From Laburnicola sp. R22_1 (lineage: Eukaryota > Ascomycota > Dothideomycetes > Pleosporales > Didymosphaeriaceae), in the NCBI GenBank assembly GCA_014281115.1, contig JACONQ010000002.1, positions 744,001 to 808,000 of the forward strand: a stretch of 64,000 bases of DNA, written 5' to 3'. A program made the translations under genes and the position numbers. Positions 33,862 to 44,671 of the stretch are shown piece after piece. The first letter of the stretch is position 1. Every line of letters starts with the position of its first letter. Below the pieces are notes generated by a model. It ran no database searches, was not told the DNA's origin, and saw only the letters and a list, made by a program, of their open reading frames with translations.

Positions 33862-35735
33862 CTACGTGCGATACCTCTGTGGGAGGCGTACTTTGCGGGT
33901 ACGCGTGGCAGGGCCGGGTGTAGGCACCACATCAACTACAGATGATATATCCACACCAACATCCTCTGTCTCCTCAGCGACTTGAGGAGGTGGTGCAAAG
34001 GCCTTTTGACGGCGTCTATTACCCTTTTTGGAGAATTGTATATCTTGTTGGAGTTGCTTTTGGCTTCGCGCGCGATCCTAGCTTCTTCGCGCTGCACGGC
34101 CTTCTCGCGCTGTTCTTAAAGGCGTATTTCTTTGGCCACCTCTCTCATGCGCTGCCTCTCTTCAAGCATGGTAGCCTTCTCCTGCTTCTGCTACTCCCTA
34201 CGCTTGATCTCCTTGGACTTCTGTTGTTGTAGTAGCTGCTTGTTGGCATCCTTTTGTGCTTGGTGATCGCGGGCGTCCTTGACTTTGGATGGCGACCAGA
34301 ATATAGCTCCACTATTATACTTCTGCGGTGCCTTAAGTAATAGAGGCCTGCCACGTTGACGGCGCTTCTTCTTATTGACAAAGGCCCCTCTGAGTTGCTC
34401 GTTTTCATGCTGGAGGAGCTGTTTTTGTACAGCCATCACGTGAATCGTCTGGCTTAGCTGTTGGGAGCGTCAATCGTAGATATCCTCCACTACCTGGCGC
34501 AGTAATCGCTCAATCTTTCTCCAATCTAAAGCGCTGAGTACGGAAGTAGTACTATCGCTTAATGAGGGCCTCTCAGTCTCCTCTATTTTAAACTTCTTAA
34601 GTATAGCCTCTGAGTCTAACGGCGAAAGCCCTGTGACTTAAAAAGCCGTTAAGATCGTCTTTTCCTTAAACGTTGTATGCTAGGCCTTATAGAACAAGCG
34701 GAAGAAGTCTCTTTTTGTAATCGCGGAGATGCCCTGACAGCTATACATGAACTCGGAGAGCTCGTTTGAGTAGGCAGTTAATAGAGGCTTGAAAAGGCAG
34801 ACGTCAAGCGGCTGCAAGGTGTGGGTAGCGTGGGGAGGATAGATGGCCAGAAGAATCCGATTGTCGTCGCAAAACTTAATAAACTCCATCGATATATGTG
34901 AGCCATAGCTGTTAAGGATGAGTAAATAATATGATCGTCTTGCCTTTGCTTTTGTTTCGCGATTAAACACCTGTTCAAGCCATAAGAGCCCTAGCTTGTT
35001 GTTGGTCCATCCACTGGGCGATAAGGCGAAGAAGGTTTTGTGCTCTGTAGGGTCGAAATCCTGAAGCTATAAGTCTTGTATCTTGCCAGAAACAGCCTAA
35101 TAAATCAGCGCAGGCGTGAGATAGCTGCTGTTGGCGCAAATACAGGCTATCGTAGTTATCCACTCCCTATTGCTGTTCTGGAGTGCTTGTTTCACGCCTT
35201 TGTGATCATATCGATGGCGGGAGAACACGCGCTTCATTTTTGACAGCACCCTAATTAAGGAGCCCTTCTTATCCATATTGTAGATATTGCGAGCCTCGAT
35301 ATTATACTGAGTTATCTTCTGGTCTAGGAGCTTAAAATATAGGGCGTATTTGAAGGCAGAGTCAGCTCTGTGGCGTGTGGAATCGATGCCGGATACCCAT
35401 TGAGATACAAGCTCAATGTGATGCCGCGCAATAAAGCGATCAACCCAGTTTTTTCCTGGCTCTTTTCCTGCTATTTCTGCTGCGAAATTCCGTATCATCT
35501 CCCTTGTAGGTGGTAGCCCTCGTACACAGAGCTTATCAATATATTGTACGAGCTCAGTTTCCTGTGTAGAGTTGAGAAGGCGCATATTATCGACTTTCTC
35601 CGCATAGCTGCCGATAACCCCGCGGTGACGCTTCGACAGCAACGTTCGATCAACACCGTACTTTTTCGCAGTCTGAGTATAATTAGGCTTCTCTCCAAGC
35701 TTCAGCGATTTGAACGACTCTAGGGCAGCCTCCAT
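33862..35735 (-). pseudogene. Pogo/Fot-type transposase, inactivated
   Basis: The ATG at 35735 starts MEAALESFKSLKLGEKPNYT, followed by a CENP-B-like helix-turn-helix (GVDRTLLSKRHRG) and the HTH_Tnp_Tc5 part (WVDRFIARHH). The DDE domain follows. Stops interrupt it at QAVSGK-like, QLQDF-like, VTGL-, RSQQL-, QKQ- and EQREK-like positions: TAG, TAG, TAA, TGA, TAG and TAA. Each is one C-to-T change from CAG, CAA or CGA. Active-site motifs are altered: the usual MDEKG reads NMDKKG and the usual LDGHGSH reads LNSYGSH, mostly G-to-A changes. A frameshift lies near 34050, and the C-terminus resumes as RTRKVRLPQRYRT before TAG at 33864. This is the two-strand signature of RIP. The element can only move if supplied with transposase from elsewhere. 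Confidence 0.88.
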
Positions 35736-35791
35736 TGGGTGTATATTGGTGGTGTAAAGCGATTCTGAAAGTGCGGGAGATTTGGTGTTGG

Positions 35792-35833
35792 CCGTGCACG
35801 AGGTGGGGCCGTGCACGAGGTGGTGACCCACGG
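35792..35833. repeat. Right terminal inverted repeat, 42 bp
   Basis: Reverse-complement partner of 33701-33742. It also has a doubled internal motif, CCGTGCACGAGGTGG. Confidence 0.93.
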
Positions 35834-35835
35834 TA

Positions 35836-36605
35836 CATGTCACAACTGAAGACATGTGTACAACGCTTTGGGCATATCTACACGATACGATGGAATATAT
35901 ACGAGGCGAATGGCGACAATTCTTAGCTATAGTTTTAGCTTCTATTTTAAGAAATAATTGGTCTAAATGGTTTCTCGCATCGAGAAGACGACTTTTTTCA
36001 GCGAGTGCTTTGGTCTGACAAAGCGATGGTGCTTGCTTGTATCTAGGTATAATATAGCCACGGGTGGTATGAATTTGATCCATATCAAGACAGTGCTGGC
36101 TATACTAGCTGGTGCAATGCAATATGATGAGGTTTAAGTTCGTAGCGCAAATGGTACCGAGTGTTGGGTATGTGGTAGAACCTAGCCGAGAGCAGAAACG
36201 AAAACATCAACCAAATATTCTAGACTTCTTCCGTCATTTACCTCACCATATTACAACATTCTCAAAACAGGTATACATGTCAGTTCTCAAGCGACGTAGA
36301 TGTGAATAGTTCGCAGTACATATAGTACACGCTAGACCTTCCCCGCAATTCATGACATCGCCCAAGCCTCGCGACCAATGACAAGCTTCGCGCATACCTG
36401 CCCCTTACGTCACAAGCATCATACCTGTGCCATACTTCTGATTGTTCCTTATCAAGTACTTCTGATTGTTCCTTATCAAGACTACGTACTCGGTGACCCA
36501 TTATTGCCATCTTCCAACTCGCGCCTTTACACGACACTCTACTTTTTTAAACCATACCCAAACCTACCATCTACCACATCTTCTTCTACCAGATATCTCG
36601 CAACC
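35836..36605. other. Upstream region of con-6
   Basis: Flank of the transposon, then the promoter of con-6. It contains a perfect 24-bp tandem duplication at 36433-36480. No gene is supported. Confidence 0.5.
36433..36480. repeat. 24-bp tandem duplication
   Basis: Two identical 24-bp units (36433-36456 and 36457-36480) begin TACTTCTGATTG and end CTTATCAAG. They lie 126-173 bp before the con-6 ATG and could double a promoter element or reflect replication slippage. Confidence 0.95.
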
Positions 36606-36877
36606 ATGTCAGGAGGACCCGGACACCAAGATAAGATGGCTGGCCTCACCAAGGAGGACCAGAACATCAACAACACACCCGAAGATATCAGCAATGCCGC
36701 AAGCGGTCACAAGGCCAACATTAGCAATCCGAGTACGAGACATCGTTCCCACAATTTCAGTGCAGCACTGACGTGAAGCTAGACACGAGCCAGGAGTCCA
36801 AGGAGAACTCGAAGCAGGCGTTGAAAGAACTGGGCGGCGAGAAAGCCTTCTATGGAAAGCAGGGTCAGGGCGAGTAA
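36606..36877 (+). CDS. con-6: Conidiation-specific protein Con-6 family
   Basis: Two exons (36606-36732 and 36783-36877) encode 73 residues. The 50-nt intron (GTACGAG to GAAGCTAG, with a CTGAC branch) joins GHKANISNP to NTSQESKENSKQAL in phase, restoring the Con-6 repeat pattern G-x-K-A-x-(I/L)-x-N-P-N-(T/V)-S-x-E-x-K. The protein is small and hydrophilic, rich in Lys, Glu, Asn and Gly, as in Neurospora Con-6, which is made in conidia and removed at germination; its molecular role is unknown. An alternative acceptor four bases earlier breaks the motif. A 24-bp duplication lies in the promoter. Confidence 0.88.
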
Positions 36878-39001
36878 TTACACTTCAGATACGGATACCT
36901 TGAAATGAAATGTCATGATTGAAAGCACTTTGCTTGCTCTGCTTGTTTGTGATGTCCGATTCTTCGCAGAATGACAGTAGCGATATGATGTAATACAGCT
37001 GCAGGACAAAAGCTTAAATACCTCGCCTTCGCATTACCTATCCTAAGGCAATATAGAGTAATTGGACCTTTGGTCCTGCAAAAGTCCCGACCACATAATC
37101 ACCAGGATTAGACATAAGGTCATCCAACAGAGCACCACCGGAGACCATGTCATCAATATCCCTACCGGCAAGACCATCCAGTGGGGATTCTGGAAAGATG
37201 CAGTGGCGGCCCAATTAATATCGGTTTTGTATGCACCTATCAATCAGGAACATTGAAAATCACGAATTTGACAAGGGAGCAGGTAGGCTAAAGGCGCGTG
37301 GGCTTTACACATGCACTGGTTGTCGGTGCGTTGTTCGTTCGAGTGGGGGCTAGGGACGTGTTATGTGTTAATGAAGTGGTAGTGATTATAGATGTACATC
37401 AATATTCGTACTACAGGCTGAAACACGTGGTAAGCAAGTTTCTAGAGGGACAACTGAAGGACGGGCAATAGAATGAACGAGAGAAGTTGGCTGCGAACAT
37501 GCAAAATGTAAGCAAATAGCGAGACTGGGTATACAATAATAAAAAGGATAGCCAGCCATGCCTGTATTCTTGTATTACCTCCATAAAAGTATCATATACA
37601 TGTGGAAGCGAACAATTCATAACGCACTCGTCGCCCGACACCCCGCAGTGCCGTGTACGCATGCCAGTGAGTTATGGTCGACATGAACATTTGAACTGAC
37701 GACGATTTTATCCGTCTGTATCTACGCAGGCCATCTGCTTATATTATTCATCATGCAATACTTGATCATCGACTCGATTTAATGATCATCGTGGCTATCA
37801 AGTAAGTCCTGGGGAATTTAGACCTGGGGCTTTGTCTACAAAGTTAACGGGCCTCTTTTTGTTTGCTGGTAACTACGAGTCGTTATTTACCTTGTTAGAA
37901 ACTACTCGTATCTCTCAACTCAAAGTCTGGGAGTAGACTCAAAGATTCCCAGAAGCTCGGAGACAAGACGCAGACGTTATTCACATCCGCACATTTCGAA
38001 AGTTTAGACTTGCCTGAATGCTTGAATGACTGTTGAAAGGTGATTATAGACAGGGATCTACGCGATCTATTCGAGCATCGCGCCTTTATACAGGTGCTGG
38101 AGACGGATAAACAACTTGAAAGAACGGAGCGTGCAAAGCGCGCGGACTTTACCGGAATATTAACGGAGGTTGACTGGCTCAAAGAGGATATGGGAGCTAT
38201 CGCCCAAGATCTGGAAATTGGGAGAATCTGAGCGACCTTAGTAGGACTTGAGCTTCTGGTAGGATGGCACATACCTTACGTTTTGTATTTTCCCTGCTTG
38301 TTATCGCATAGGTTCTTCGCTTCCACATGCGGTAGTAGAACTAAAGTTTAAATATTACGCGTTGCCCTAAGATAGGCCATACTAAGGCCAAATATACTCA
38401 AACTTGGGTCCTGCAGCTGTAAAGGTAAGACAGTGTACATCAGTGGGCTAAACGCCAATGCGGTACCATTTATTTGACCAAGGCTACAACCCTAGTAGAA
38501 GAATGGAAAAGGCTACTTAGTAAACCTCCAGGTTTTGCGTACACGCGTAGATTGCGTCTGACTGGAATCTTGCCCAGGTACCTAGGTACGCTTCTACGTG
38601 GCCGACAGTTGCTGATCAGCTTCCAATTAGGCTATAAACAGAGCTGAGGGATTTAGCCTACAGAAGAGTCCGAGTTCTACCGCCTTCCTAAGTCATTGTG
38701 CTTTGCCAGCGTTTGCAGTCGCGTCCCTGCCGTCTTGGCGCGGCGTTAGAGTGAAAGTGAATTCTCTCAGATTCCGCCCTCCACTGACGTCACAGCCACA
38801 CAAATCAAAGTTTTCTAAGGTGAATAGAAGCTTCTACGGCTGCTGCCTTGCTTGGCAGCCGCCGTGCCTTAGTTTTAGCGCCTCACTAGCGCGGTTTCCT
38901 TCCTATATAAACTGCTGGCCCCCCACCTCGCTCCCTTCTTTAACTCACGCACGCGCAGCCTTTTGTCTTTGCCTCACGCACATCCTTTTGTATTCCTTTA
39001 T

Positions 39002-39117
39002 CCCCCTCGCACCTCTTGTTCTCTCTTTAGCTCCCTCGCACCGCTTCTTCTCTCTTTAGCTCCCTTACACCTCTTCTTCTCTCTTTAGCTCCATCCCACA
39101 CCTTCTTCTTTCTTTAG
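39002..39117. repeat. Four tandem 29-bp units
   Basis: Units at 39002-39030, 39031-39059, 39060-39088 and 39089-39117 follow CTCCCTCGCACCTCTTCTTC and end TCTCTTTAG, with a few substitutions each. A broken fifth unit follows to about 39157. Confidence 0.9.
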
Positions 39118-39595
39118 CTCACCTGGGCACTCACGACACTTCTTCTTTCTTTGATCTCCCCACACGATACGGTTGGGTCAGGGCACAGGTATATGGACTT
39201 CAACTCGCGACTCACCCTCTATAGCTAATTGTCGCACAGGCGGCCGCAAGGTCGGGGTCTCTCTTCGGAGGACTCTCAAAGAGCACACGCTGCACTCTAC
39301 TCTGGGGTCTGGAAGGGCGTAGACACCCGCAGAAATGTGGTCACTGTCGTGCCTGGGGTATCGTCATGGCCTTCACTTCCGCGAAACGGCGATGGACCGG
39401 CGAGTCCTGACCCTAGAAGTGCCCTCTCACGTTATCTGACGCCGCACCCTAGCCGTGAGCCTTGAAGGCCCGTTAGGCCGGCCTCCCTCCTTGTTGATGC
39501 GGGTTGCTGGGCGCGCCTTCCAGGAGGTCAATGAGTAGAACAGTATGGGTGTGCTAGGCCGGGTTGGCAAGTGGACACTCGGGGCGCTGGACGCC

Positions 39596-39745
39596 GGACT
39601 TGGTGTGTGGGAGGATACCGGTGAGGAAGAGTCAGGAATTTGGGGGATGGGAGGCCAGTAATTTGGGGTACTTCGACACACGACACTGTGATATTGGACT
39701 TGGTGTATGGGAGGATATCGGTGAGGAAGAGCCAGGAATTTGGGG
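39596..39745. repeat. 50-bp direct duplication, 100 bp apart
   Basis: 39596-39645 and 39696-39745 match over 50 bp with three transitions. A partial third match (AATTTGGGGTACTTCGACAC) lies between them, so the region grew by repeated duplication. Confidence 0.9.
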
Positions 39746-39897
39746 CACTTCGACACTTCGGCACACGACACTTCGACGACATTTCGGCACTTCGACATCT
39801 CGACATTCCGACACCCGGCACTTCGACACTTCGACACCCGGCACTTCAACACTTCGACACCCGACACTTCGACACCTCACCGACACTTCGACAACTG
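39746..39897. repeat. CGACACTT minisatellite
   Basis: A run of variants of CACTTCGACA and CACCCGGCACTTCGA. On the minus strand it encodes VSKCR-like peptides in all open frames, so long frames here are repeat by-products rather than genes. Confidence 0.88.
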
Positions 39898-40770
39898 GCC
39901 ACCTTTCGGGACTATTAGCAATGAAGCTTCGGCTGAGCTGTCGAGTGACGCTACACTCCTGGCAATGAAGATTTGTCTGAGCCATCGAGCGAAAACTCCG
40001 CTCCGCTCTCTGAGCAGCTTCTCTGGCTTCTAGCCTTGAGGGAATTTTTGACCACCTTCACTTCGTATGAAGTCCGCCTTTTTTTTCATTGACGTGTTCA
40101 GCGATGCTGTGCCGTTGAAGAAGAGCCATGTGTGCCTTGAGTGTAACAATGTTGACGTGGCAAGGTGTGAGCTTTACCACAAGATTTTGAGCTGGTTGGC
40201 GTTGATCTATCTCTGCGGACCTGGGCTGTCGTTCTTCTCATCCTGCTCTCTACCTTCATTCTTCTGAATATTTAGAGAGCTGTCTATCGTCTTGTTTGTG
40301 TTATGGGTCTTCGTATTGTCACTATTCATATTAGAATCTACTATGCTCTGTCTTTTGCCTCTCTCGTGCACATGTGCGGGAATCAATGGCCTAATTAAGG
40401 ACGTATATCAACAGATAGCAACTAAGTCTTCGAAATTGCAATGGGAACAGCATGAGATGGCTAGGTAGGCCGTACGGGTCATCATTGCATTGTTTAGTGA
40501 TATTGTAATACTGGAGCTACTGGTACAAGCCGACTAAGCTCACATTGTGCATATACATAAAATATCTGGGTGCAGGCGATGCACAATGTCGCTGCACTAT
40601 AAGAGCACGACCATTTTCCAATCGAGTTCTCCAAAACAACGACCCCTCACTGACATTGGTAGCGAAACAAAATCTCTACTTCCACCCAATCATTAGCCGG
40701 CAGGTTACCGGACTACGTACATTCTCTTCAACCACCAACGGAGAATTTCAAGGGTATTCGCACTACAGGA

Positions 40771-41832
40771 ATGCCTAGTAAGAAAACTAGCTCGGGTGCG
40801 GGATTGTGTCAGTGTAGAACTTGTAAGAAGGCATTAGCTAAGGGAGACCTACTGTATCGTATGATGCAAGCTAACAACAAGGATGCCGGAAAGCTGTTCG
40901 ACCCTCCACGACCTACCGCTCAAGTAGGTAAGGAAGTGGCATATTATGAAGAGGATATGGCAAATCAGTACTCGAAGTGTTTTCTTCGGTCTGGGGATGT
41001 AGAATGGCATATCAAACAGATGTCAGAATGCGTCGGAGATGCCCTGGATAGTCTGGGTCTTAATGCGAAGGTACACGACGATCACTCCAAACAATGGTCA
41101 CAGCGCTCCTGTTCTTGGACACCGGAGGAAGGTCTTAACACGCTAGTCACATGGAAACTCAAAGTTGATGAGAGTTGCCGCTTTGAGTCGATACTCAACG
41201 TAACCGAAGGAGTCCTGATCGCGGCGAATAACAAGTCTCCCAGCCATGGTGACCTCCCTGCAGGCTGGGTTCCCTTGATCTCGCGCTGGTCTGATGCAGC
41301 CTATCTTCAGTGGGAAGATGAATGCGTCATTTATGAAATGAAGACAGGAAAGCTGCCCGCTGAGCTTAAGTATGTCTTTCAGCAGGACGTTGTGAACGAG
41401 CAGACGGTCGATATAATGGAGGGTATCTTGAGCGGCGGATCTAATCAGGAACAAGCTCCAGAGTTCGAGGTGTGGCCTGGCCGGGAGTTTTCGGCAGAGT
41501 CAGACGTCGGGAAACTTTTGATTGGAAGCCCCAATGGTGCAGGCGTAGCTTATCTTTTGGCCCAGCATAAACAGCACCTTGGACATAAGATCATAGACCG
41601 CGTTGTGGTTTTCCGATCAAACTATGGGGACGATGAGGACAATGAGGACGATCTGGCGATGCATTTGCTGTTCCATGTTAAAATGTCGATGCTTAGAAAG
41701 GAACGAGCTGCGGTCGGCCTACGATGCTATCGTGAATTAGATTATCTGCATGCATTCAAAATAGCCCCATTAAAAATTATAATTTTTCTTACATTCGAAC
41801 ACGTGTCCAAATCCAAACCTTTTTCCCCCTAA
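40771..41832 (+). CDS. Hypothetical fungal protein
   Basis: One exon, up to 353 codons, from an ATG that follows an in-frame-independent leader. The N-terminus MPSKKTSSGAGLCQCRTCKK has a CxCxxC cluster. The C-terminal half contains LLIGSPNGAGVAYLLAQHKQ followed by VDRVVVF-like DRVVVFRSNYGDD. From general memory, this arrangement is common in unnamed Dothideomycete proteins whose genes vary between strains. The last about 35 residues lose the expected pattern after HLLFHVKMS, so the end may be spliced or shortened. No function is proposed. Confidence 0.55.
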   Translation: MPSKKTSSGAGLCQCRTCKKALAKGDLLYRMMQANNKDAGKLFDPPRPTAQVGKEVAYYEEDMANQYSKCFLRSGDVEWHIKQMSECVGDALDSLGLNAKVHDDHSKQWSQRSCSWTPEEGLNTLVTWKLKVDESCRFESILNVTEGVLIAANNKSPSHGDLPAGWVPLISRWSDAAYLQWEDECVIYEMKTGKLPAELKYVFQQDVVNEQTVDIMEGILSGGSNQEQAPEFEVWPGREFSAESDVGKLLIGSPNGAGVAYLLAQHKQHLGHKIIDRVVVFRSNYGDDEDNEDDLAMHLLFHVKMSMLRKERAAVGLRCYRELDYLHAFKIAPLKIIIFLTFEHVSKSKPFSP

Positions 41833-42819
41833 AAGATAGAATTCTCTGCTTTGGTGTTGCGGGTGTATGCTAGCCGTTCATCTTATGTATTCATGAGGAA
41901 AGGCTAGACCGGATCCCCAAAATCCGCCCTCGGCACCATCGCTAAGCTCTATCCTTTTCCAGCGTGACGGATGCACAACAACACCTCCATCGTCTTCGCG
42001 CTGTTTTGTGCATCTCGGCTCAAGTTTGACAGGTTGCATACCTGTCATATCGCAAGGACAGGCAGCCAGTGAATGGAGGCGCGAAATTGATGAAAGAGTC
42101 ATCAGGACCGGCATCACATCTAATACATATGGACAAGAGATAAAGGCTCAATAAATTACCCTGTACCTAGGGTAGCAGTGATCCTCACTTGAATCGGCCC
42201 CGAAAAGAGTGTTGAGGATGCCAGCTGTGGCCGGCAAGTGGGAGCGGTTTGCCGAGGGAAGTGTAAAACTTACAAACCTCAACTTTTCATTTTTTTCGCT
42301 ACTTTCGTATGCACTGACAGTTTCCAAGAACATATTTGCTTGAATGCCCCAAATAGTGCGGTATAATGACCAGTCAGATCAACAAAATAACCAGAGATGA
42401 TGAGGTCAAGGTCGAGTTGGGAACGGCGAAGAAGCGGGAGCGAGCAGGATCGATGTTATCTTGAACGCGAGTCTGAGATAACTCCCCGAACAGAAAAATC
42501 ACAGGGCTCAAAAGACATATTTAAGAAGTAAAATAAGTTATAGACTAAATGTCTGCGCCAGCCCTGCCTACAATCATATACCCAGTCAACGTGTCCATAT
42601 AGCTCTCTTCACTCCTTCACTTCACCTTGTCTCTTAGACACTCTCTGGGTTCCGCGGCTAGCTTGATCTAGCCTTCGCCGCTCACCCACGCTACTGCGCC
42701 AGTCTTTTTCTCACTCGACTTCGCTCACCTCGTCCAACTCTGCCTCCTCTCCCGCCTCGGCGCCACGCACCACTTGCACGTTGCTTCCTGACCCGCGTGC
42801 CTCCAAAACAGCTGCCAAG
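41833..42819. other. Intergenic, no supported gene
   Basis: Minus-strand open frames at 41878-42117 and 42148-42333 have a few coding-like stretches but no motif and no clear splice link. The right 250 bp is probably the promoter of the next gene, with pyrimidine-rich runs near 42600-42780. Confidence 0.4.
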
Positions 42820-44149
42820 ATGCCTATGTCCTGTAAGCAAGTCATAGAATCATCATTAAGACATTCGCTAATCATGTCTTCGCGAAAGGGACACCCGAGA
42901 ACGATCGGCTGCTGCTCCTCAAGTTAATCGAAACTCACGGCATCGTGGTTGACTCGAGCAAGATCGTAGCGGCATGGCGTACGTGACCCGCAGCCCTTGA
43001 AGTTCATCGATAGAAGAGGCTCACATACCACAGCGGACGAGGGCATCAAGCCAACTGCGAGAGCAGTGACCGAGCGCTTCGGTAAGTAATTTTGCGACGC
43101 GTGGCGCCCCGATGTGTGAACTGTTCAGATATGAGCAGTTCTAGAGGCCAATATGAATTTGGGCCTTTTTCCCACTCGTCAAGATCAATTAATAACCTGT
43201 ACCTCCTCCTTTAGTCAAGCTCCGCCAACTCGCCGGCATCAAGGCGTCCATCTCCAATGGTACACCCGGGAAGGCTCGCCCTCGCGTATCCAAGTACACC
43301 ACGCCGAAGAAGCGCAAGACAAAGGAAGACAGCGAGTCTGATGCTGAGGATCACCACACGGAGGACGAGTATACCCAGACTAAGAAGTCAGCTCAGCGAG
43401 CCTCTGGTGGCCGTGCCCGTGCCCGTGGAAGTGGCCGCGGTGTCGGTTCACCGGCCGTCCGCATCAAGTCCGGTAAGTCGAAAAGGCTCCCGTACCATTT
43501 TTATGTACCACGGAATGAGGTGTAGCAATTTGAGGGGCGCGGAAGCTTTGATCTAATGCTCTACTCGAATTCCAATTCTTGGTTGAAAGTTGCTAATGCT
43601 AAAATCCCCACAGAGTACCCGAGCGATTCCATCGAAAGCCCCGACTTCAATCGTCTATCCTCACGTGCTACGGAGCTGCGCGAGTCCGCCGAAGACCCAT
43701 TCAGCAGCTCTCGCGGATCCGCCCCAGGATTCTACGATATGCCCAGCGGCCATCAGACTCATCATGCCCCGACCGGTTTCAACATGATCGATGACACGGC
43801 AGTCTCCAAGGAAGGTTACGCAGGTCTGCGCATGCCAGTACATGATCCCCTCTCTTTACAAGCACAGCATCTTCATCTTTCTGGCAATGGATTCGACCAG
43901 GTCATGCAAGCTCCCAGCATTGGTCATTCCAACACTACCTCAGTCGGAGCTAGTCGCCCGTCTGTTGCTCCGAGCGATGCTTCAGCCACTCGTGCTAGGT
44001 CTGCTCGCAAGGCTTCCACACAAGCGTCTGAGGGTATGATCAGGTGGCTGCGCCAACAGAAGGAGGAGGACGAGAAGAATGGCGAGAAGACTAGCGAAGA
44101 GGAGAGCCAGGCTTCTGAGTATGAAGACGCAGTGGGCGGCTACATCTAG
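42820..44149 (+). CDS. Hypothetical nuclear-type protein, five exons
   Basis: Exons 42820-42832, 42889-42978, 43034-43081, 43215-43472 and 43614-44149 join in phase to 314 residues. The first coding exon is 13 nt. Residues 1-60 (MPMSWTPENDRLLLLKLIET, then ARAVTERFVKLRQLAGIK) resemble the short Myb/SANT-like N-terminus seen in many fungal proteins. A basic, AT-hook-like region follows (KKRKTK, RARARGSGRG). The C-terminus is rich in Ser, Glu and Lys and ends EYEDAVGGYI. DNA binding is plausible but unproven. The four introns are 55-141 nt, with standard ends. No lesion was seen. Confidence 0.72.
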
Positions 44150-44671
44150 TCGAGAAGAGCCACGGGACATGATGAAATGCCCTGCGTGCAACGCGTGAGC
44201 TTGGCAATATGTCTTCGGTGACGCTTGTGTTTATGAAACGGCTCTTCAAGAAGTTCTTTTCACACACTGAGTACACGGGCTCTTCTTTTTTGGGCTCAAA
44301 TCTGCAGGGATGAGCAGAATTGAGGGTGTTTCTCGGTATTGCATCACCGCTTTACCACATGCAGGTCACCCTAATTGGACTTATGGTAGTATGGAATATC
44401 GAATGGTATACGGGAGGTTTCTCATACTCCTCTCTGGGGTCGGAAGCCGACTACCAAACTTTTCGAAATAAATACATGGTTTGCTACTGGACACTAGTGT
44501 GAATGTTGCTCTTCCACTTTCGTGCATCTTCTTGTGGCAGTGAATGCTAGCAATAGGAGCGCTAACTACATATCGTTTAGCGCCGTACTTAAACGATTGT
44601 CAACAACTTTTCTCATCCAGGTGCTTTTCGTATTCGTCATCCATCCGATCCTCGAGCGTTTTGGGCCAAAT

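Larger units (their letters stand above)
33701..35833 (-). mobile_element. Pogo/Fot-type (Tc1/mariner) DNA transposon, RIP-damaged
   Basis: A 2133-bp element is bounded by 42-bp inverted repeats (33701-33742 and 35792-35833) and flanked by TA on both sides (33699-33700 and 35834-35835), the target typical of Tc1/mariner. It contains one transposase reading on the minus strand with multiple stops. Length and TA duplication fit fungal Fot/pogo elements. The outer ends are CCGTGGGTCACCACCT. Confidence 0.92.
36878..40770. other. Gene-poor, repeat-rich stretch
   Basis: Almost 3.9 kb without a convincing gene. A possible coding remnant lies at 38040-38231 (plus strand, 63 codons with an Asp/Glu/Arg-rich helix pattern), and related-looking sequence at 37900-38020 is interrupted by stops. 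From 39000 to 39900 there are several tandem repeats (listed separately). Near 39918 and 39964, GCAATGAAG-plus-GAGC segments repeat imperfectly. Confidence 0.5.

Noticed and set aside
37043..37243. Minus-strand frame with a hydrophobic stretch
   Set aside because: Sixty-six codons with no motif, no splice partners and no conserved-looking context; not enough to call a gene.
39427..39985. Cys-rich repeat peptide on the minus strand (VSKCR units)
   Set aside because: It is produced by translating the CGACACTT minisatellite; all frames give similar repeats, and there is no signal peptide or splice pattern.
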